Below the pieces are notes generated by a model that was not told where the DNA came from, did not search any database, and saw only the letters and a list, made by a program, of their open reading frames with translations. 42,398 nucleotides of DNA from a bacterium (GTDB taxonomy: Bacteria; Verrucomicrobiota; Verrucomicrobiia; Limisphaerales; UBA8199), in contig JAJYHY010000007.1 in the NCBI GenBank assembly GCA_021784555.1, positions 10,616-53,013 on the forward strand, given 5' to 3'. The position numbers and the translations under genes were made by a program. Within the stretch, counting starts at the first letter, position 1. Every line of letters starts with the position of its first letter. Below are positions 13,822 to 22,449 of the stretch, piece after piece.

Positions 13822-14694
13822 TTCTGGGGAAAGCGGAGGACAAAAGCTGTAGGGCGGCCAGGGGCCGGAAATGGCGAAAGTAAGACCCGGCAGGGAGGCG
13901 TCACTGTTGCCTTGCTGGACGCGCTGCTGAAACTCCGCGACGGCGCGTGGCGGCACCAGGAAAGCCCAGTTGGAAATCATTTCTTCTGGCGCCGCGGCGC
14001 ATTCACCGGAAAGCACTGGTCGCGAGCGAGCCTCCGAGGCCAACGGATGCAGTCGCTCCAGGAGTGAGTTGCAGGCCGCCGCCAGCTTCTCTTCCAAATC
14101 TTCTTTGGCCTTCCTGCGGGACTGCTGCTCGAACAGATAGGCGAGACCAGGCGAGAGAGCCGCTTTGCCAGTGACTGCCGCCTGATGCGGGGCGCCCAAC
14201 TCGGCTTCGGCACGCGCCCGGTCCAGGATGCCCTTGACGGCCCATTCCTGCTGGCGGCCCACTCGCTCCAGGAAGCCCCCAATCGTCTCATGATGCCGCT
14301 CCATGAGCCGGCCCAGGGCCGCCGAAGAAGAAAACAGGGAGCCGAATCTGGCCGGAAAGACAGGAGCGGACCGCGTCGCGGCCTCCAGCACCGCCTCATG
14401 CCGCAAACTGCGCGGGGCCACCCAGGCGAGTTCCTGGAGGTTGGCTTCCGCCGCCGCTCCGCACCATTCATCCCGCGAAACGATGCTCACAATTGCAGCC
14501 AGCCCCGCATGGCGCCAGAGCTGGGGAGCGCGCTCCCCGTCGATGCCGATCGCATCCAGATGGCCGACCACCGCGGGCCCCGGGGGCGGGGCGGCCCCAC
14601 CCGTTCGAGGCGACTCAATATCGGGCTGTCCGGGCATGGGGCCGGCCTGCGTGAAGCCGTAGAGGTATAAAGCGGTAGCCGAATCTCCCTTCAC
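13819..14694 (-). CDS. gvpL: GvpF/GvpL-family gas vesicle protein (second copy)
   Basis: A 291-residue GvpF/L-family protein, more diverged than the copy at 10451-11260. The N-terminus has ALYLYGFTQAG. The middle has the family region HAGLAAIVSIVSRDEW, WVAPRSLRHEAVLEAATRSA and PVFPARFGSLFSS. A long helical segment is rich in Arg/Glu/Ala, and the C-terminus ends LTFAISGPWPPYSFCP, the usual GPWPPYxF ending. It overlaps the CDC48-type gene by 4 bases (ATGA). It is the last gene of the upstream part of the locus; the gvpA promoter gap follows. Two GvpF/L proteins in one locus are common and probably not interchangeable. Confidence 0.88.
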   Translation of the reverse strand: MKGDSATALYLYGFTQAGPMPGQPDIESPRTGGAAPPPGPAVVGHLDAIGIDGERAPQLWRHAGLAAIVSIVSRDEWCGAAAEANLQELAWVAPRSLRHEAVLEAATRSAPVFPARFGSLFSSSAALGRLMERHHETIGGFLERVGRQQEWAVKGILDRARAEAELGAPHQAAVTGKAALSPGLAYLFEQQSRRKAKEDLEEKLAAACNSLLERLHPLASEARSRPVLSGECAAAPEEMISNWAFLVPPRAVAEFQQRVQQGNSDASLPGLTFAISGPWPPYSFCPPLSPE

Positions 14695-16889
14695 GAGGCG
14701 CGTGTGATCTCCGCCAGGGCCGCGTCGAGGTCGTTTTGTTCAATGAGGATCTTGGATTCGAGCTTCGACTGTGCCTTCGGCCGAGACGAACCGCTCGATG
14801 CCGGCATCGCGGGGCTGCCGTGGCGTTGAGGATGGATGGTCTTGGAACTGGCGACGGCCCGGCGAAGGGCCACGAGCGCCGCAGTGTTGCAAAGGGAGGC
14901 TATCTGCGCCCCGCTGAATCCGGCGGTCCGGGCGACCAAGTCGTCGAGCCGGATGGCCGGGGCCAGGGGCTTGGCCCGCAAATGGACTTGGAGAATCTCC
15001 CTTCGGGCCGCGGCATCGGGCAACGGCGCCTCGATGACTTGGTCAAAGCGCCCGGGACGCAGCACGGCGGGGTCCAGACGATCCAGCCGGTTGGTGGCTG
15101 CGAGGACGAGCACGCCCTTAAGCTCCTCAATTCCGTCCAGTTCAGTCAGGAATTGACTCAATACGCGGTCCGTGACGGGGGAGTCCGCCACGCCCGCGCC
15201 GCGGATGGGCACGATGGAATCGATTTCATCGAAAAAGACGATGCATGGGGCAGCCTGCCTGGCTTTGCGGAAAATGTCACGCACCTGCCGCTCGGATTCC
15301 CCGACATATTTCGAGAGCAAGGCGGGGCCTTTGACGGAGATGAAATTGACCTGGCTTTCGGTGGCAATGGCCTTTGCCACCAGGGTCTTGCCGCAGCCGG
15401 GCGGGCCGGTGAGGAGGATGCCTTTGGATGGCTGCAGCCCCGCCTGGGCAAACAGTTCGGGATAGTGCAACGGCCACTCCACTGCCTCGGAGAGGCGCTG
15501 CTTCAGGGTGGCGGCCCCGCCCACGTCGCTCCAGCGCACGTTGGGCACCTCCACAAATACCTCCCGGATGGCCGAAGGCTCGATCTCTTTCATTGCGGCC
15601 AGAAAATGTTCCATCCGCACTTCGAGTTTGGCCAGGCTTTCATAAGGAATCTTGGCCAGGGAAAGGTCCATCTCGGCCAGCAGGCCGCGCAGACAGAGCA
15701 TGGCCGCTTCCCGGCAGAAGGCCTCAAGGTCCGCCCCGACGAAGCCGTGGGTGATTTCGGCCAGATGAGGCAAATCGACGTCCTCGTGCAGCGGCATGCC
15801 GCGGCTGTGGATTTCCAGAATTGCCTGGCGGCCATGCCGATCGGGGATCGGAATGGCAATTTCGCGGTCGAAGCGGCCGGGTCGGCGCAACGCGGGGTCA
15901 AGGGCGTTGGGGAGGTTGGTGGCGGCGATAACGATTACGTTCTGGCGCTTGGTCAGACCATCCATGAGCGCCAGCAATTGAGCAACCACCCGCTTTTCGA
16001 CCTCGCCCACGGTCTGCTCGCGGCGTGGGGCGATGGCGTCAATTTCATCCAGGAAGATGATGCTGGGGCCTTGGCGGGATGCCTCCTCGAAGATCTTGCG
16101 CAGCCGGGCCTCACTCTCGCCGTAGAATTTCTGAATGATTTCGGGGCCGCTGACCGAGAAGAAATTGGCTTCGGCCTCGTGGGCGATGGCCCGGGCAATC
16201 AGGGTTTTGCCGCAGCCCGGCGGGCCGTGAAGGAGCACTCCCTTGGGCGCGTCAATGCCGAGCCGCTCAAAGACCTCCGGATGACGGAGGGGCAACTCGA
16301 TCATCTCACGAATCCGCTGCAGTTGGGGCTTCAGACCGCCAATGTCCTCGTAGGGAACGGCCGTTTGGGCGCTCTCTTTGACCTCTGCCTTGCCAATCTC
16401 CAACTCGGTGGTGGGGTTGATGAGGACCGGGCCGCTGGGCGAGGTGCTGTGGACCTTAAAATCAACGCTGCGGCTGCCGAACAACACCGCCCGGATACGG
16501 TCGCCCTCCAGTACGGGCAGGCCATCCACCAGGCTGCCGATGTAGTGGAGGTCGCGGCCATCCGGAACGGTAGTCAGGGGCGTCAAGGCGATCCGCTGGG
16601 CGGGGCGGATGGCGGTTTTTTGGACCTGCACGGATTCATCCAGCGCGGCGCCGGCGTTTTCGCGGGTGAGGCCGTCCAACTGGACGCGGGATTGGCCGCG
16701 CAGGTCCTTATAGGCCGGCATGACTTTGCAGATCGTTCGGCGCTTGCCGGCCACTTCAACCGTGTCGCCGATGGCAACACCCAGCCGTTCGAGGTCTTCG
16801 GGCCCGATGCGCGCCAAAGCGCGGCCCACGTCCTTTCCCAGGGCTTCGGTCACCTTTAGCTTAAGGGTACAAGGTCCGTCTTTCTTCAT
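14691..16889 (-). CDS. CDC48/VAT-type double AAA+ ATPase
   Basis: A 732-residue hexameric-type ATPase related to Cdc48/p97 and archaeal VAT, which unfold or extract protein substrates using ATP. The N-domain (about 8-160) starts LKLKVTEALGKDVGRALARI. D1 has Walker A GPPGCGKT (222-229), Walker B IIFLDEIDAI (277-286) and ATNLPNALDPALRRPGRFD. D2 has Walker A GPPGCGKT (494-501), IVFFDEIDSI and ATNRLDRLDPAVLRPGRFD. The ATG at 16889 gives the normal N-terminus; the frame extends upstream only across the gvpH end. It lies between gvpH and gvpF/L with a 4-base overlap, so it probably remodels Gvp proteins or vesicles, as an assembly or quality-control factor (inference). Confidence 0.93.
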   Translation of the reverse strand: MKKDGPCTLKLKVTEALGKDVGRALARIGPEDLERLGVAIGDTVEVAGKRRTICKVMPAYKDLRGQSRVQLDGLTRENAGAALDESVQVQKTAIRPAQRIALTPLTTVPDGRDLHYIGSLVDGLPVLEGDRIRAVLFGSRSVDFKVHSTSPSGPVLINPTTELEIGKAEVKESAQTAVPYEDIGGLKPQLQRIREMIELPLRHPEVFERLGIDAPKGVLLHGPPGCGKTLIARAIAHEAEANFFSVSGPEIIQKFYGESEARLRKIFEEASRQGPSIIFLDEIDAIAPRREQTVGEVEKRVVAQLLALMDGLTKRQNVIVIAATNLPNALDPALRRPGRFDREIAIPIPDRHGRQAILEIHSRGMPLHEDVDLPHLAEITHGFVGADLEAFCREAAMLCLRGLLAEMDLSLAKIPYESLAKLEVRMEHFLAAMKEIEPSAIREVFVEVPNVRWSDVGGAATLKQRLSEAVEWPLHYPELFAQAGLQPSKGILLTGPPGCGKTLVAKAIATESQVNFISVKGPALLSKYVGESERQVRDIFRKARQAAPCIVFFDEIDSIVPIRGAGVADSPVTDRVLSQFLTELDGIEELKGVLVLAATNRLDRLDPAVLRPGRFDQVIEAPLPDAAARREILQVHLRAKPLAPAIRLDDLVARTAGFSGAQIASLCNTAALVALRRAVASSKTIHPQRHGSPAMPASSGSSRPKAQSKLESKILIEQNDLDAALAEITRAS

Positions 16890-16941
16890 AAGAGCGGGGT
16901 CTCGAGCGCGGCGGCGGACGCCAGCCCGAGTGCATTCGGGG

Positions 16942-17466
16942 TTACTTGAGGCACTTGATTTCCAAAACTCCGTTGTTGCAGGCCATACGCATCTTTTCCC
17001 TCGGATAGATGCCGGGCAACAGGATTTCTTTGCGATACTTCTTTTGGCCCCTGGCGGCGGCAATCGTCAGCACGTCGTCTTTGACCTCAAGCTGCACGTC
17101 CTTAACGCCAATGCCCGGCATCTCCGCCACAATGAGCAGGTGGTCTCTTTCTTCGAAGAGGTCCACCACCGGCTCCCGGACCTCCTGGACGACCGCCTTC
17201 CCGGTCTTCTTGTCGCGACGGATGTTGCCAAAGGGCTCTACGCGGGGACTTTGGTCGCCTAAACCGACTTTGACCGTGAAGCCGTAGATACCCTTAACGC
17301 CCTTGTCGTCCCCGCCGATTTCGCCGGTCTGGCTCAGGCCTTGCCCGGTTTGGGCCAGTTCGTTGAGCTTTTCCACCAGCCCGGTCAGGCCGGAGAAGAT
17401 GCCGCCCAGTCCGAGTGAGGTCTCGCCTTGGGGTTCAGTCTTGTTCTGTTTGTGCTTGGTTTTCAT
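16942..17466 (-). CDS. gvpH: GvpH, Hsp20/alpha-crystallin small heat-shock protein
   Basis: A 174-residue small heat-shock protein of the gas vesicle type. The N-terminal arm has the GvpH words GGIFSGLTGLVEKLNELAQT and GVKGIYGFTVKVGLG. The alpha-crystallin domain (about 88-174) has EPVVDLFEERDHLLIVAEMP, GIGVKDVQLEVKDDVLTIAA and a C-terminal NGVLEIKC. GvpH binds and stabilises aggregation-prone Gvp proteins such as GvpA in haloarchaea. The start overlaps the NtrC-type gene by 32 bases; a gap of 52 bases separates it from the CDC48-type gene. The organisation suggests coordinated supply of Hsp20 and CDC48 during vesicle production. Confidence 0.9.
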   Translation of the reverse strand: MKTKHKQNKTEPQGETSLGLGGIFSGLTGLVEKLNELAQTGQGLSQTGEIGGDDKGVKGIYGFTVKVGLGDQSPRVEPFGNIRRDKKTGKAVVQEVREPVVDLFEERDHLLIVAEMPGIGVKDVQLEVKDDVLTIAAARGQKKYRKEILLPGIYPREKMRMACNNGVLEIKCLK

Positions 17467-18883
17467 CAGAATCGTTCTTGTCTGTCGTAATGCCGTATTT
17501 CTTTATCTTTGACTGCATGGTTTTGTAGTCAATTTGCAGCAGTCTGGCGGCGTGGGCCTTGTTGCCGTGAACGCGCCTGAGGGCTTTGATGAGCGCCGCG
17601 CGTTCGACGGTCGCAATGCTTCCCGCCACCATGAGTTTAAGTGAGAGCAAGCCGCCTGCCATATTGGGCGAGGTGGCGGGAATTTCCGTGGCGGGCGCCG
17701 GCTCGCCCTTGTTGGGGGCAATATCCAGATGTCGTTTGGTAACGATGTCATCGGCGACCAACACGGCGCGGCGAATGGTCGAACGGAGTTGGCGCACGTT
17801 GCCCGGCCAGGCAAAATCCAGCAGCGCATCCACGGCGCCTTGGGAGAAGCCTTGAACCGTCTTGTTGAGCTCGGCGTTGGTCAGATCCAGAAACCGCTTG
17901 GCCAGGAACATAATGTCTTCCTTGCGTTCGCGCAGCGGCGGGATGCGAACCAGGAACTCGTTGAGGCGGAAGAAGAGGTCCACCCGGAATTTTCCCGAAC
18001 CGGCCGCGGCTTCCAGGTTCTGGTTGGCGGCAACCAGCACGCGAACGTCGATGGCCCGCGGGGTCACGCCACCCAGGTGAGAGATAGTCTTTTCCTGGAG
18101 AGCGCGCAGCAGCTTTGCTTGCGAACCGAGCGGCAAATTCAGGATTTCGTCCAGAAACAGAGTTCCCCCTTCGGCCAACTCGAACTTGCCGCGCTTGGCG
18201 CTGACCGCGCCCGTGAACGCGCCCTTCTCATAGCCGAACAATTCGCCTTCGACGAGCGTCTCCGGAATCGCGCCGCAATCGACCGGGACGAACGGGCGCC
18301 GGGAACGATGGCTGGCTTGGTGGATAGCCCGAGCCACCACCTCCTTGCCTGAACCGGTTTCGCCGATCAAGATGACATTGAAGTCGGAGCGCGCGACGAG
18401 ATTGACTTCAACCACCAGTTGCTTCACCGCATCGCTTGGCCCCATGATATCGGTGAGGGTCCGGTTCACGTTGATCCGCTGCTCCAGCTTCTTGAGTTTG
18501 AGCCTGAGTTCACGCTCAGCGACCGCTCGATGAACGACCCGGATCAGTTCATGCGCCTCGAAAGGCTTAGCCAGGTAATCGTGGGCCATGGCCCGCATGG
18601 CCTCCACCGCCTGAGGGATGCCGGCGTGACCCGTAATCAGCACCACCGGCAGGTCCGGGTCCAGCTTCTTGACCTGCTGAAGCACCTCCAACCCATCGAT
18701 GTCCGGCAGCCGCACATCGGTGATGACGACCTCGGGCGATTCGAGCCGCACCTTTTGAACCGCCGTCTTGCCATCATGCGCCAACACCGGACTGAACCCC
18801 TCCGCCTCCAGAATCGAGGCAATTACGCGGCAGAACTCTACCTCGTCGTCCACCAGGAGGACCTTGTGACCTGCCGCCTTCAT
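17435..18883 (-). CDS. NtrC-type sigma-54-dependent response regulator
   Basis: A 482-residue enhancer-binding protein. The receiver domain (about 1-120) has LLVDDEVEF, phospho-acceptor Asp56 in [10 protein letters not shown] and Lys in DYLAKPFEA. The sigma-54 AAA+ domain has Walker A GETGSGKE (174-181), the GAFTGA loop (221-226) that touches sigma-54, and [10 protein letters not shown] Fis-type HTH (about 415-460; [33 protein letters not shown]) ends the protein. The ATG at 18883 forms an ATGA overlap with the preceding gene, fixing the start. It is encoded inside the gas vesicle locus, and gvpA has a -24/-12 promoter, so it very probably activates gvpA. A cognate kinase is not adjacent. Confidence 0.94.
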   Translation of the reverse strand: MKAAGHKVLLVDDEVEFCRVIASILEAEGFSPVLAHDGKTAVQKVRLESPEVVITDVRLPDIDGLEVLQQVKKLDPDLPVVLITGHAGIPQAVEAMRAMAHDYLAKPFEAHELIRVVHRAVAERELRLKLKKLEQRINVNRTLTDIMGPSDAVKQLVVEVNLVARSDFNVILIGETGSGKEVVARAIHQASHRSRRPFVPVDCGAIPETLVEGELFGYEKGAFTGAVSAKRGKFELAEGGTLFLDEILNLPLGSQAKLLRALQEKTISHLGGVTPRAIDVRVLVAANQNLEAAAGSGKFRVDLFFRLNEFLVRIPPLRERKEDIMFLAKRFLDLTNAELNKTVQGFSQGAVDALLDFAWPGNVRQLRSTIRRAVLVADDIVTKRHLDIAPNKGEPAPATEIPATSPNMAGGLLSLKLMVAGSIATVERAALIKALRRVHGNKAHAARLLQIDYKTMQSKIKKYGITTDKNDSDENQAQTEQD

Positions 18884-19566
18884 GGCTTTTGGCTTTCCAT
18901 GGCGTTCTGAAGCGGAAACGGGTGCTCGACCCGGATATCTTTGGCCAGCCAATTCTCCAGCGAATGGAGCATGCCCACAAACAGGATGCCCGTCTCTCCC
19001 GGCTGAAGGGTGGAGCTAATCCGCTCGGCCATGAATCGGTCCCGTTCAGCCAGCAGGGCCTGGCTCCGGGCCTTGTAATGCGCGGAGGCCATCTGCCCCG
19101 CCCGTGCGCCGCCCGCGCCCAGCGCCTGCTTGGCCAGTTTATACTCCTGCACCAGCAACGCCGCGGATTCCGTCCCCATAATCGTGGCCCCGCTCTCCGC
19201 GAGCAGCAGCAGAAGGCGATGGTTGCGGCTGCCGGCCGCGGCCAGGTCCTTCACGATTTGGATTTCCCGTCCGCAAACGGGCAAGGCGTCCTGGTAAATC
19301 CGCACCTTGTCATAAGGAAGCGACCAACTCCGGATGGCGGCTTCGATCCGGTCCCAAACGCCGTCGATCAGGCTCACATTCCGCTCCCAGCCCGCCTGAC
19401 CGAGCTTGGCGATGGTCTGCTCCCTGACCGACTCACCAAGCGCGCCCATGTCCGCCTGGGTGTGGAGGATGGGCACGTGGACCAGCCTCCTCTCGGTACG
19501 ACAACGCCCTGGTTGGCTCGCGCGAACCAGTGCCGGCAGACTTGCGGGTGGCGCAACTCGTTTCAC
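18880..19566 (-). CDS. Conserved-looking protein of unknown function upstream of the NtrC-type gene
   Basis: A 228-residue soluble protein. The first 25 residues are low in conservation character, so the true start may be later, near RRLVHVPILHTQADMGAL. The body has well-formed segments: WERNVSLIDGVWDRIEAAIR, LPYDKVRIYQDALPVCGREI, AESGATIMGTESAALLVQEY and LQPGETGILFVGMLHSLENW. No catalytic motif of a known family is recognised. It is the first gene of the locus and overlaps the regulator by 4 bases. It could be a signal-sensing partner of the regulator (inference from position), but it has no kinase features. Confidence 0.75.
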   Translation of the reverse strand: MKRVAPPASLPALVRASQPGRCRTERRLVHVPILHTQADMGALGESVREQTIAKLGQAGWERNVSLIDGVWDRIEAAIRSWSLPYDKVRIYQDALPVCGREIQIVKDLAAAGSRNHRLLLLLAESGATIMGTESAALLVQEYKLAKQALGAGGARAGQMASAHYKARSQALLAERDRFMAERISSTLQPGETGILFVGMLHSLENWLAKDIRVEHPFPLQNAMESQKP

Positions 19567-19900
19567 TGCGGATTACGAACAATTTGGACATCATCCCCAC
19601 ATTCAGACCCTAAATCAAAACAACCAACCCTTGGCACACGGCCGAACGAGGTGATGGAGTGCCGGAGCGTTGGAGCATTGGGTTTTCCATCACCCCACGC
19701 ACCCCATCACTCCACCGCCCCGTACCGACCGTCCCAACGCTGTGGGCTTCGATTCAGATGATGCTCCACGAGACGCGGACGGCTGTCGGGGCACCGAGGC
19801 TTCGACCTGATCTTTAGACGGCCCCCGAAAGCGGGTCAAGCTTTTCCGCTGATCTTCGATGTAATCCTGCGCTACGTGCCAATCACCGGCCGCGTCGCCC
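19567..19900. other. Intergenic region upstream of the gas vesicle locus
   Basis: A gap of 334 bases that should carry the promoter of the first gas vesicle gene (minus strand). An A-rich stretch near 19605-19622 lies about 40-55 bases before that start, but no confident -35/-10 pair was identified and no -24/-12 match exists on the minus strand. Bases 19650-19725 carry an imperfect low-complexity repeat of GTGATGGAGTG-like and CATCACTCCACC-like words. No coding frame is convincing. Confidence 0.5.
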
Positions 19901-20800
19901 TCATCCGACTATTGCCAGGCTGATGCCGAGGAGGATGCCAAGAACGGCAGGCAGTTTTCTGAGTCCATGCCGCTCGCCGAAAAAGAGCAAGCCGCCGGTG
20001 AAACCGACCAGCGCGCTGCCCCGGCGCAGGCACATGACGATAGAGACCAGCGCGTCCGGGTGGCGCAGGGCGCTGAAGTAGAGATAATCGGCGACCAGGA
20101 GCGACAGGGCGATGCAAGGGATGCTCCAACGCCACTGGAACGGGTTTCGTTTCCACCAGCGCCGTTTCCAGCCGACGGCCAGCGGCAAGAAGAAGAGCAT
20201 GAGGTAAATCAAGAACCAGGCCTGGACGGTCTGCGCCGAGTAACCGGCCCGTCCCAGAAGATATTTGTCATATAGGGAACTAATGGCGCCGAGCAACGTC
20301 CCCAGGACGAGACAGGTCACCCATTTGTTCCGGTGAAAATGGATGCCTTCGCGGGCGCCGGCCAGCGAGAGCCACACGAAGGAGGCCAGGGTGATGATAA
20401 TCCCGGTGGTTTCGAGAGCGGTGGGCCGCTCGCCCAGAATGAGCACGGCGCCGATGAGCGTCCAGAGGGGCGCGGTGGCGCGAATGGGCGAACCGAATGA
20501 GAGCGGCAGGTGCTTCAGACCGAAATAGGTAAATATCCAGCATGCCGCCACGATAGCGGATTTGAGCATCATTTGGAGATGCTGGGTGACGGTGAGGGGG
20601 TCGGTGATTAAGGAGGCCGGCAGGGCGTGCGGATAGATGGCATGGAGCAGCATGAGGGCCAGCCAGACCGAGGCCCCGGTTACCGTGCTGAAAAACAGTA
20701 CCGGTACGACCGCATTATCCTGCACGGCATGTTTCGTGCAGAGTTCGTACACCCCCAGGAACAACGCCGAGAGCAAGGTGGCTGGAATCCAATGCATCAA
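19901..20800 (-). CDS. EamA/DMT-family membrane transporter
   Basis: A 299-residue inner-membrane protein with about ten hydrophobic segments in two EamA repeats (about 3-140 and 155-299). The first begins IPATLLSALFLGVYELCTKH. Repeat ends show the usual pattern of a polar turn followed by a long hydrophobic helix, for example SFGSPIRATAPLWTLIGAVL in repeat 1 and RRGSALVGFTGGLLFFGERH in repeat 2. EamA proteins export or import small metabolites (amino acids, sugars, nucleotides), but the substrate cannot be read from sequence. It is monocistronic and divergent from the SIMPL-domain gene; its stop lies beyond the promoter gap of the gas vesicle locus. Confidence 0.9.
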   Translation of the reverse strand: MMHWIPATLLSALFLGVYELCTKHAVQDNAVVPVLFFSTVTGASVWLALMLLHAIYPHALPASLITDPLTVTQHLQMMLKSAIVAACWIFTYFGLKHLPLSFGSPIRATAPLWTLIGAVLILGERPTALETTGIIITLASFVWLSLAGAREGIHFHRNKWVTCLVLGTLLGAISSLYDKYLLGRAGYSAQTVQAWFLIYLMLFFLPLAVGWKRRWWKRNPFQWRWSIPCIALSLLVADYLYFSALRHPDALVSIVMCLRRGSALVGFTGGLLFFGERHGLRKLPAVLGILLGISLAIVG

Positions 20801-20989
20801 GAGCCAGAGGTTCGTTCAAATGCCAGACACTACTTGGACGCTAGCTTTGGAGCAACCACTGCGTGGGCCTGATGCGGGTGCGCCAAGCAGGGGGACTGCC
20901 AGAAGGCGCTCTCAATTCTAGTTAGTTGCGATCGCCCGCGCTTGATTCCTAAGCCGTGGAGGCAGATACTACGACAGAGATGAGATGAG

Positions 20990-21766
20990 ATGAGAGCCAT
21001 GGGAAGCATGATATATCCGCGGGCGGCGGCGTTGTTCGGGGCCGTTTTGGCAACCATCGCCGTTTCGCATAACAGCTTTTGTCAAGCCGCGCCGATGGAC
21101 GAACAACCTGGAGAGAATTCGGAGCGATTTCCGACGCTGACGGTTACCGGTCACGGAACAGTGAATGCCCGCCCGGACAGGGGAATCGTCCAGCTTGGCG
21201 TCGAGGCCCAGGCGAATACGGCCGAGTCGGCCCAACAGGGGGTGAACGGCTCGATGGAGAGGGTCATCGAGGCCGTCAAGAAGCTCGGCGTTGAGAAGCA
21301 TTCGGTCCAGACCGCCGGCATTCGGCTGACGCCAATCTACGCGGCGCAAACGCCCGGCAGGGAGTCAGAACCGCCCCGCATCCTGGGTTACCGCGCTTCG
21401 AACACGATTCGGGTGGAGTTGAGTGACCTGGGGTTGATCGGCAAGGTGATTGATGCCGGAACACAGGCCGGCGCGAATCGCGTGGAAGGCATCTCGTTCG
21501 AGGTACAGAACGATGCGGAATACCGGGCAGAGGCGCTGGGCGTGGCCGCAAAGAAAGCGCAGAATGAGGCGCGGGCGCTGGCCGGCGCCCTGGGAATCAA
21601 GCTGGGACGGGTGTGGAAGGTCAACCAAGTGGCGATAAACGCCCCTCGCCCGATGTACGCATTCGGAGGCCGGGCGCGTTTCGCGGCTGTATCCACGCCG
21701 GTCGAGCCCGGCCAGATAGCCATCGAAGCCTCGGTGACCGTCACCTACCGGATTGAGGCGCGCTAA
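20990..21766 (+). CDS. Secreted SIMPL-domain (DUF541) protein
   Basis: A 258-residue periplasmic protein. A signal peptide (about 1-32; PRAAALFGAVLATIAVSHNS then FCQA) precedes a SIMPL domain (about 46-256) with LTVTGHGTVNARPDRGIVQL, VEKHSVQTAGIRLTPIY, YRASNTIRVELSDLGLIGKV, VEGISFEVQND and a final VTVTYRI. The family includes E. coli YggE and Brucella BP26, periplasmic proteins that form ring- or channel-like oligomers and have been linked to oxidative stress; the exact role is unknown. Starts at 20990, 20999 or 21008 are all possible, since the region is a GATGA repeat followed by in-frame ATGs. The gene converges on the small hypothetical gene ending at 21772. Confidence 0.9.
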   Translation: MRAMGSMIYPRAAALFGAVLATIAVSHNSFCQAAPMDEQPGENSERFPTLTVTGHGTVNARPDRGIVQLGVEAQANTAESAQQGVNGSMERVIEAVKKLGVEKHSVQTAGIRLTPIYAAQTPGRESEPPRILGYRASNTIRVELSDLGLIGKVIDAGTQAGANRVEGISFEVQNDAEYRAEALGVAAKKAQNEARALAGALGIKLGRVWKVNQVAINAPRPMYAFGGRARFAAVSTPVEPGQIAIEASVTVTYRIEAR

Positions 21767-21771
21767 GCGTG

Positions 21772-22014
21772 TCACTCCGTCCGAAGACGCGGTGGCACGC
21801 TCGGCAGTTCGTGAGCGAGCCGCCTGCGCCGGTATTCGGGATAGCGGTTTGAGAGAATTGCGAGCTTGAGCCGTTCAACGGGCACGCCGCATTGCTCTGA
21901 GGCCTGGTGGAGCAAGGTGTCCCGATCCGCTTCGCGCACTTGTTTCTCGGTGGGCGCGCAGAACTCGGCTTCGAACATGGCGGCCAGAATTGCCTCAAGC
22001 TGTTCGCTGGCCAA
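21772..22014 (-). CDS. Small hypothetical protein
   Basis: An 80-residue charged, helical protein (EQLEAILAAMFEAEFCAPTE, KQVREADRDTLLHQASEQCG) with no recognised domain, no signal peptide and no membrane segment. Its start overlaps the end of the preceding 129-residue gene by 20 bases, which suggests translational coupling and supports it as a real gene. The two may be partners, but nothing in the sequence identifies their role. Confidence 0.55.
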   Translation of the reverse strand: MASEQLEAILAAMFEAEFCAPTEKQVREADRDTLLHQASEQCGVPVERLKLAILSNRYPEYRRRRLAHELPSVPPRLRTE

Positions 22015-22384
22015 AGGCGCTCTCCAGGATTTGCTCTGCTTCGTCGGCAGGCATAGGTTCGTGGAACAGGGCGAAGCTATCGCGCAAGAGCCGCGTCTCC
22101 GCCTCGATATCCTCCACCTTGAAACCGGCCGTTGAGAAATCCACGCGCTCGCATCGTGCCTGCCAAGCTAATAGTTCACCGTCCGCTATAAGGTCGGACA
22201 CGACCACCCGATGCGCGCGCCGGCTTTCCTCGTTTGGCTGGCCCAGCAGGTGCTCGTTCTCGAAGTAGCGCAGCATCCGGCAGTGTTCAAACCAGCGCAC
22301 CGCCTCCGCGAGGAGTGACGATTCCGCCAACCGCTCGCGGCGCGTCTCGCGGAGCATGTACGCCAACGGTTCGGCAATTATCAT
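21995..22384 (-). CDS. Hypothetical protein
   Basis: A 129-residue soluble, acidic, helical protein (LAESSLLAEAVRWFEHCRML, GFKVEDIEAETRLLRDSFAL) that I do not recognise. A good ribosome-binding site, AAGGA, lies about 5 bases before the ATG on the minus strand. It follows the 794-residue gene after a 65-base gap and overlaps the 80-residue gene, so the three may form one transcription unit. Confidence 0.6.
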   Translation of the reverse strand: MIIAEPLAYMLRETRRERLAESSLLAEAVRWFEHCRMLRYFENEHLLGQPNEESRRAHRVVVSDLIADGELLAWQARCERVDFSTAGFKVEDIEAETRLLRDSFALFHEPMPADEAEQILESAFGQRTA

Positions 22385-22449
22385 GAGTTCCTTATAGCCC
22401 AGCGGCGAGGAGAAGACAACCCACTCCCCGCGTAAAGCGTTGATGCCAT

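Noticed and set aside
16890-17063. N-terminal extension of the CDC48-type gene
   Set aside because: It would overlap the end of gvpH, is Cys/Arg/Ser-rich without homology character, and the ATG at 16889 gives the expected N-domain start.
19631-19647. TTGGCACACGG as a second sigma-54 promoter
   Set aside because: It is on the plus strand, pointing away from the gas vesicle genes, and no GC lies 10 bases after the GG.
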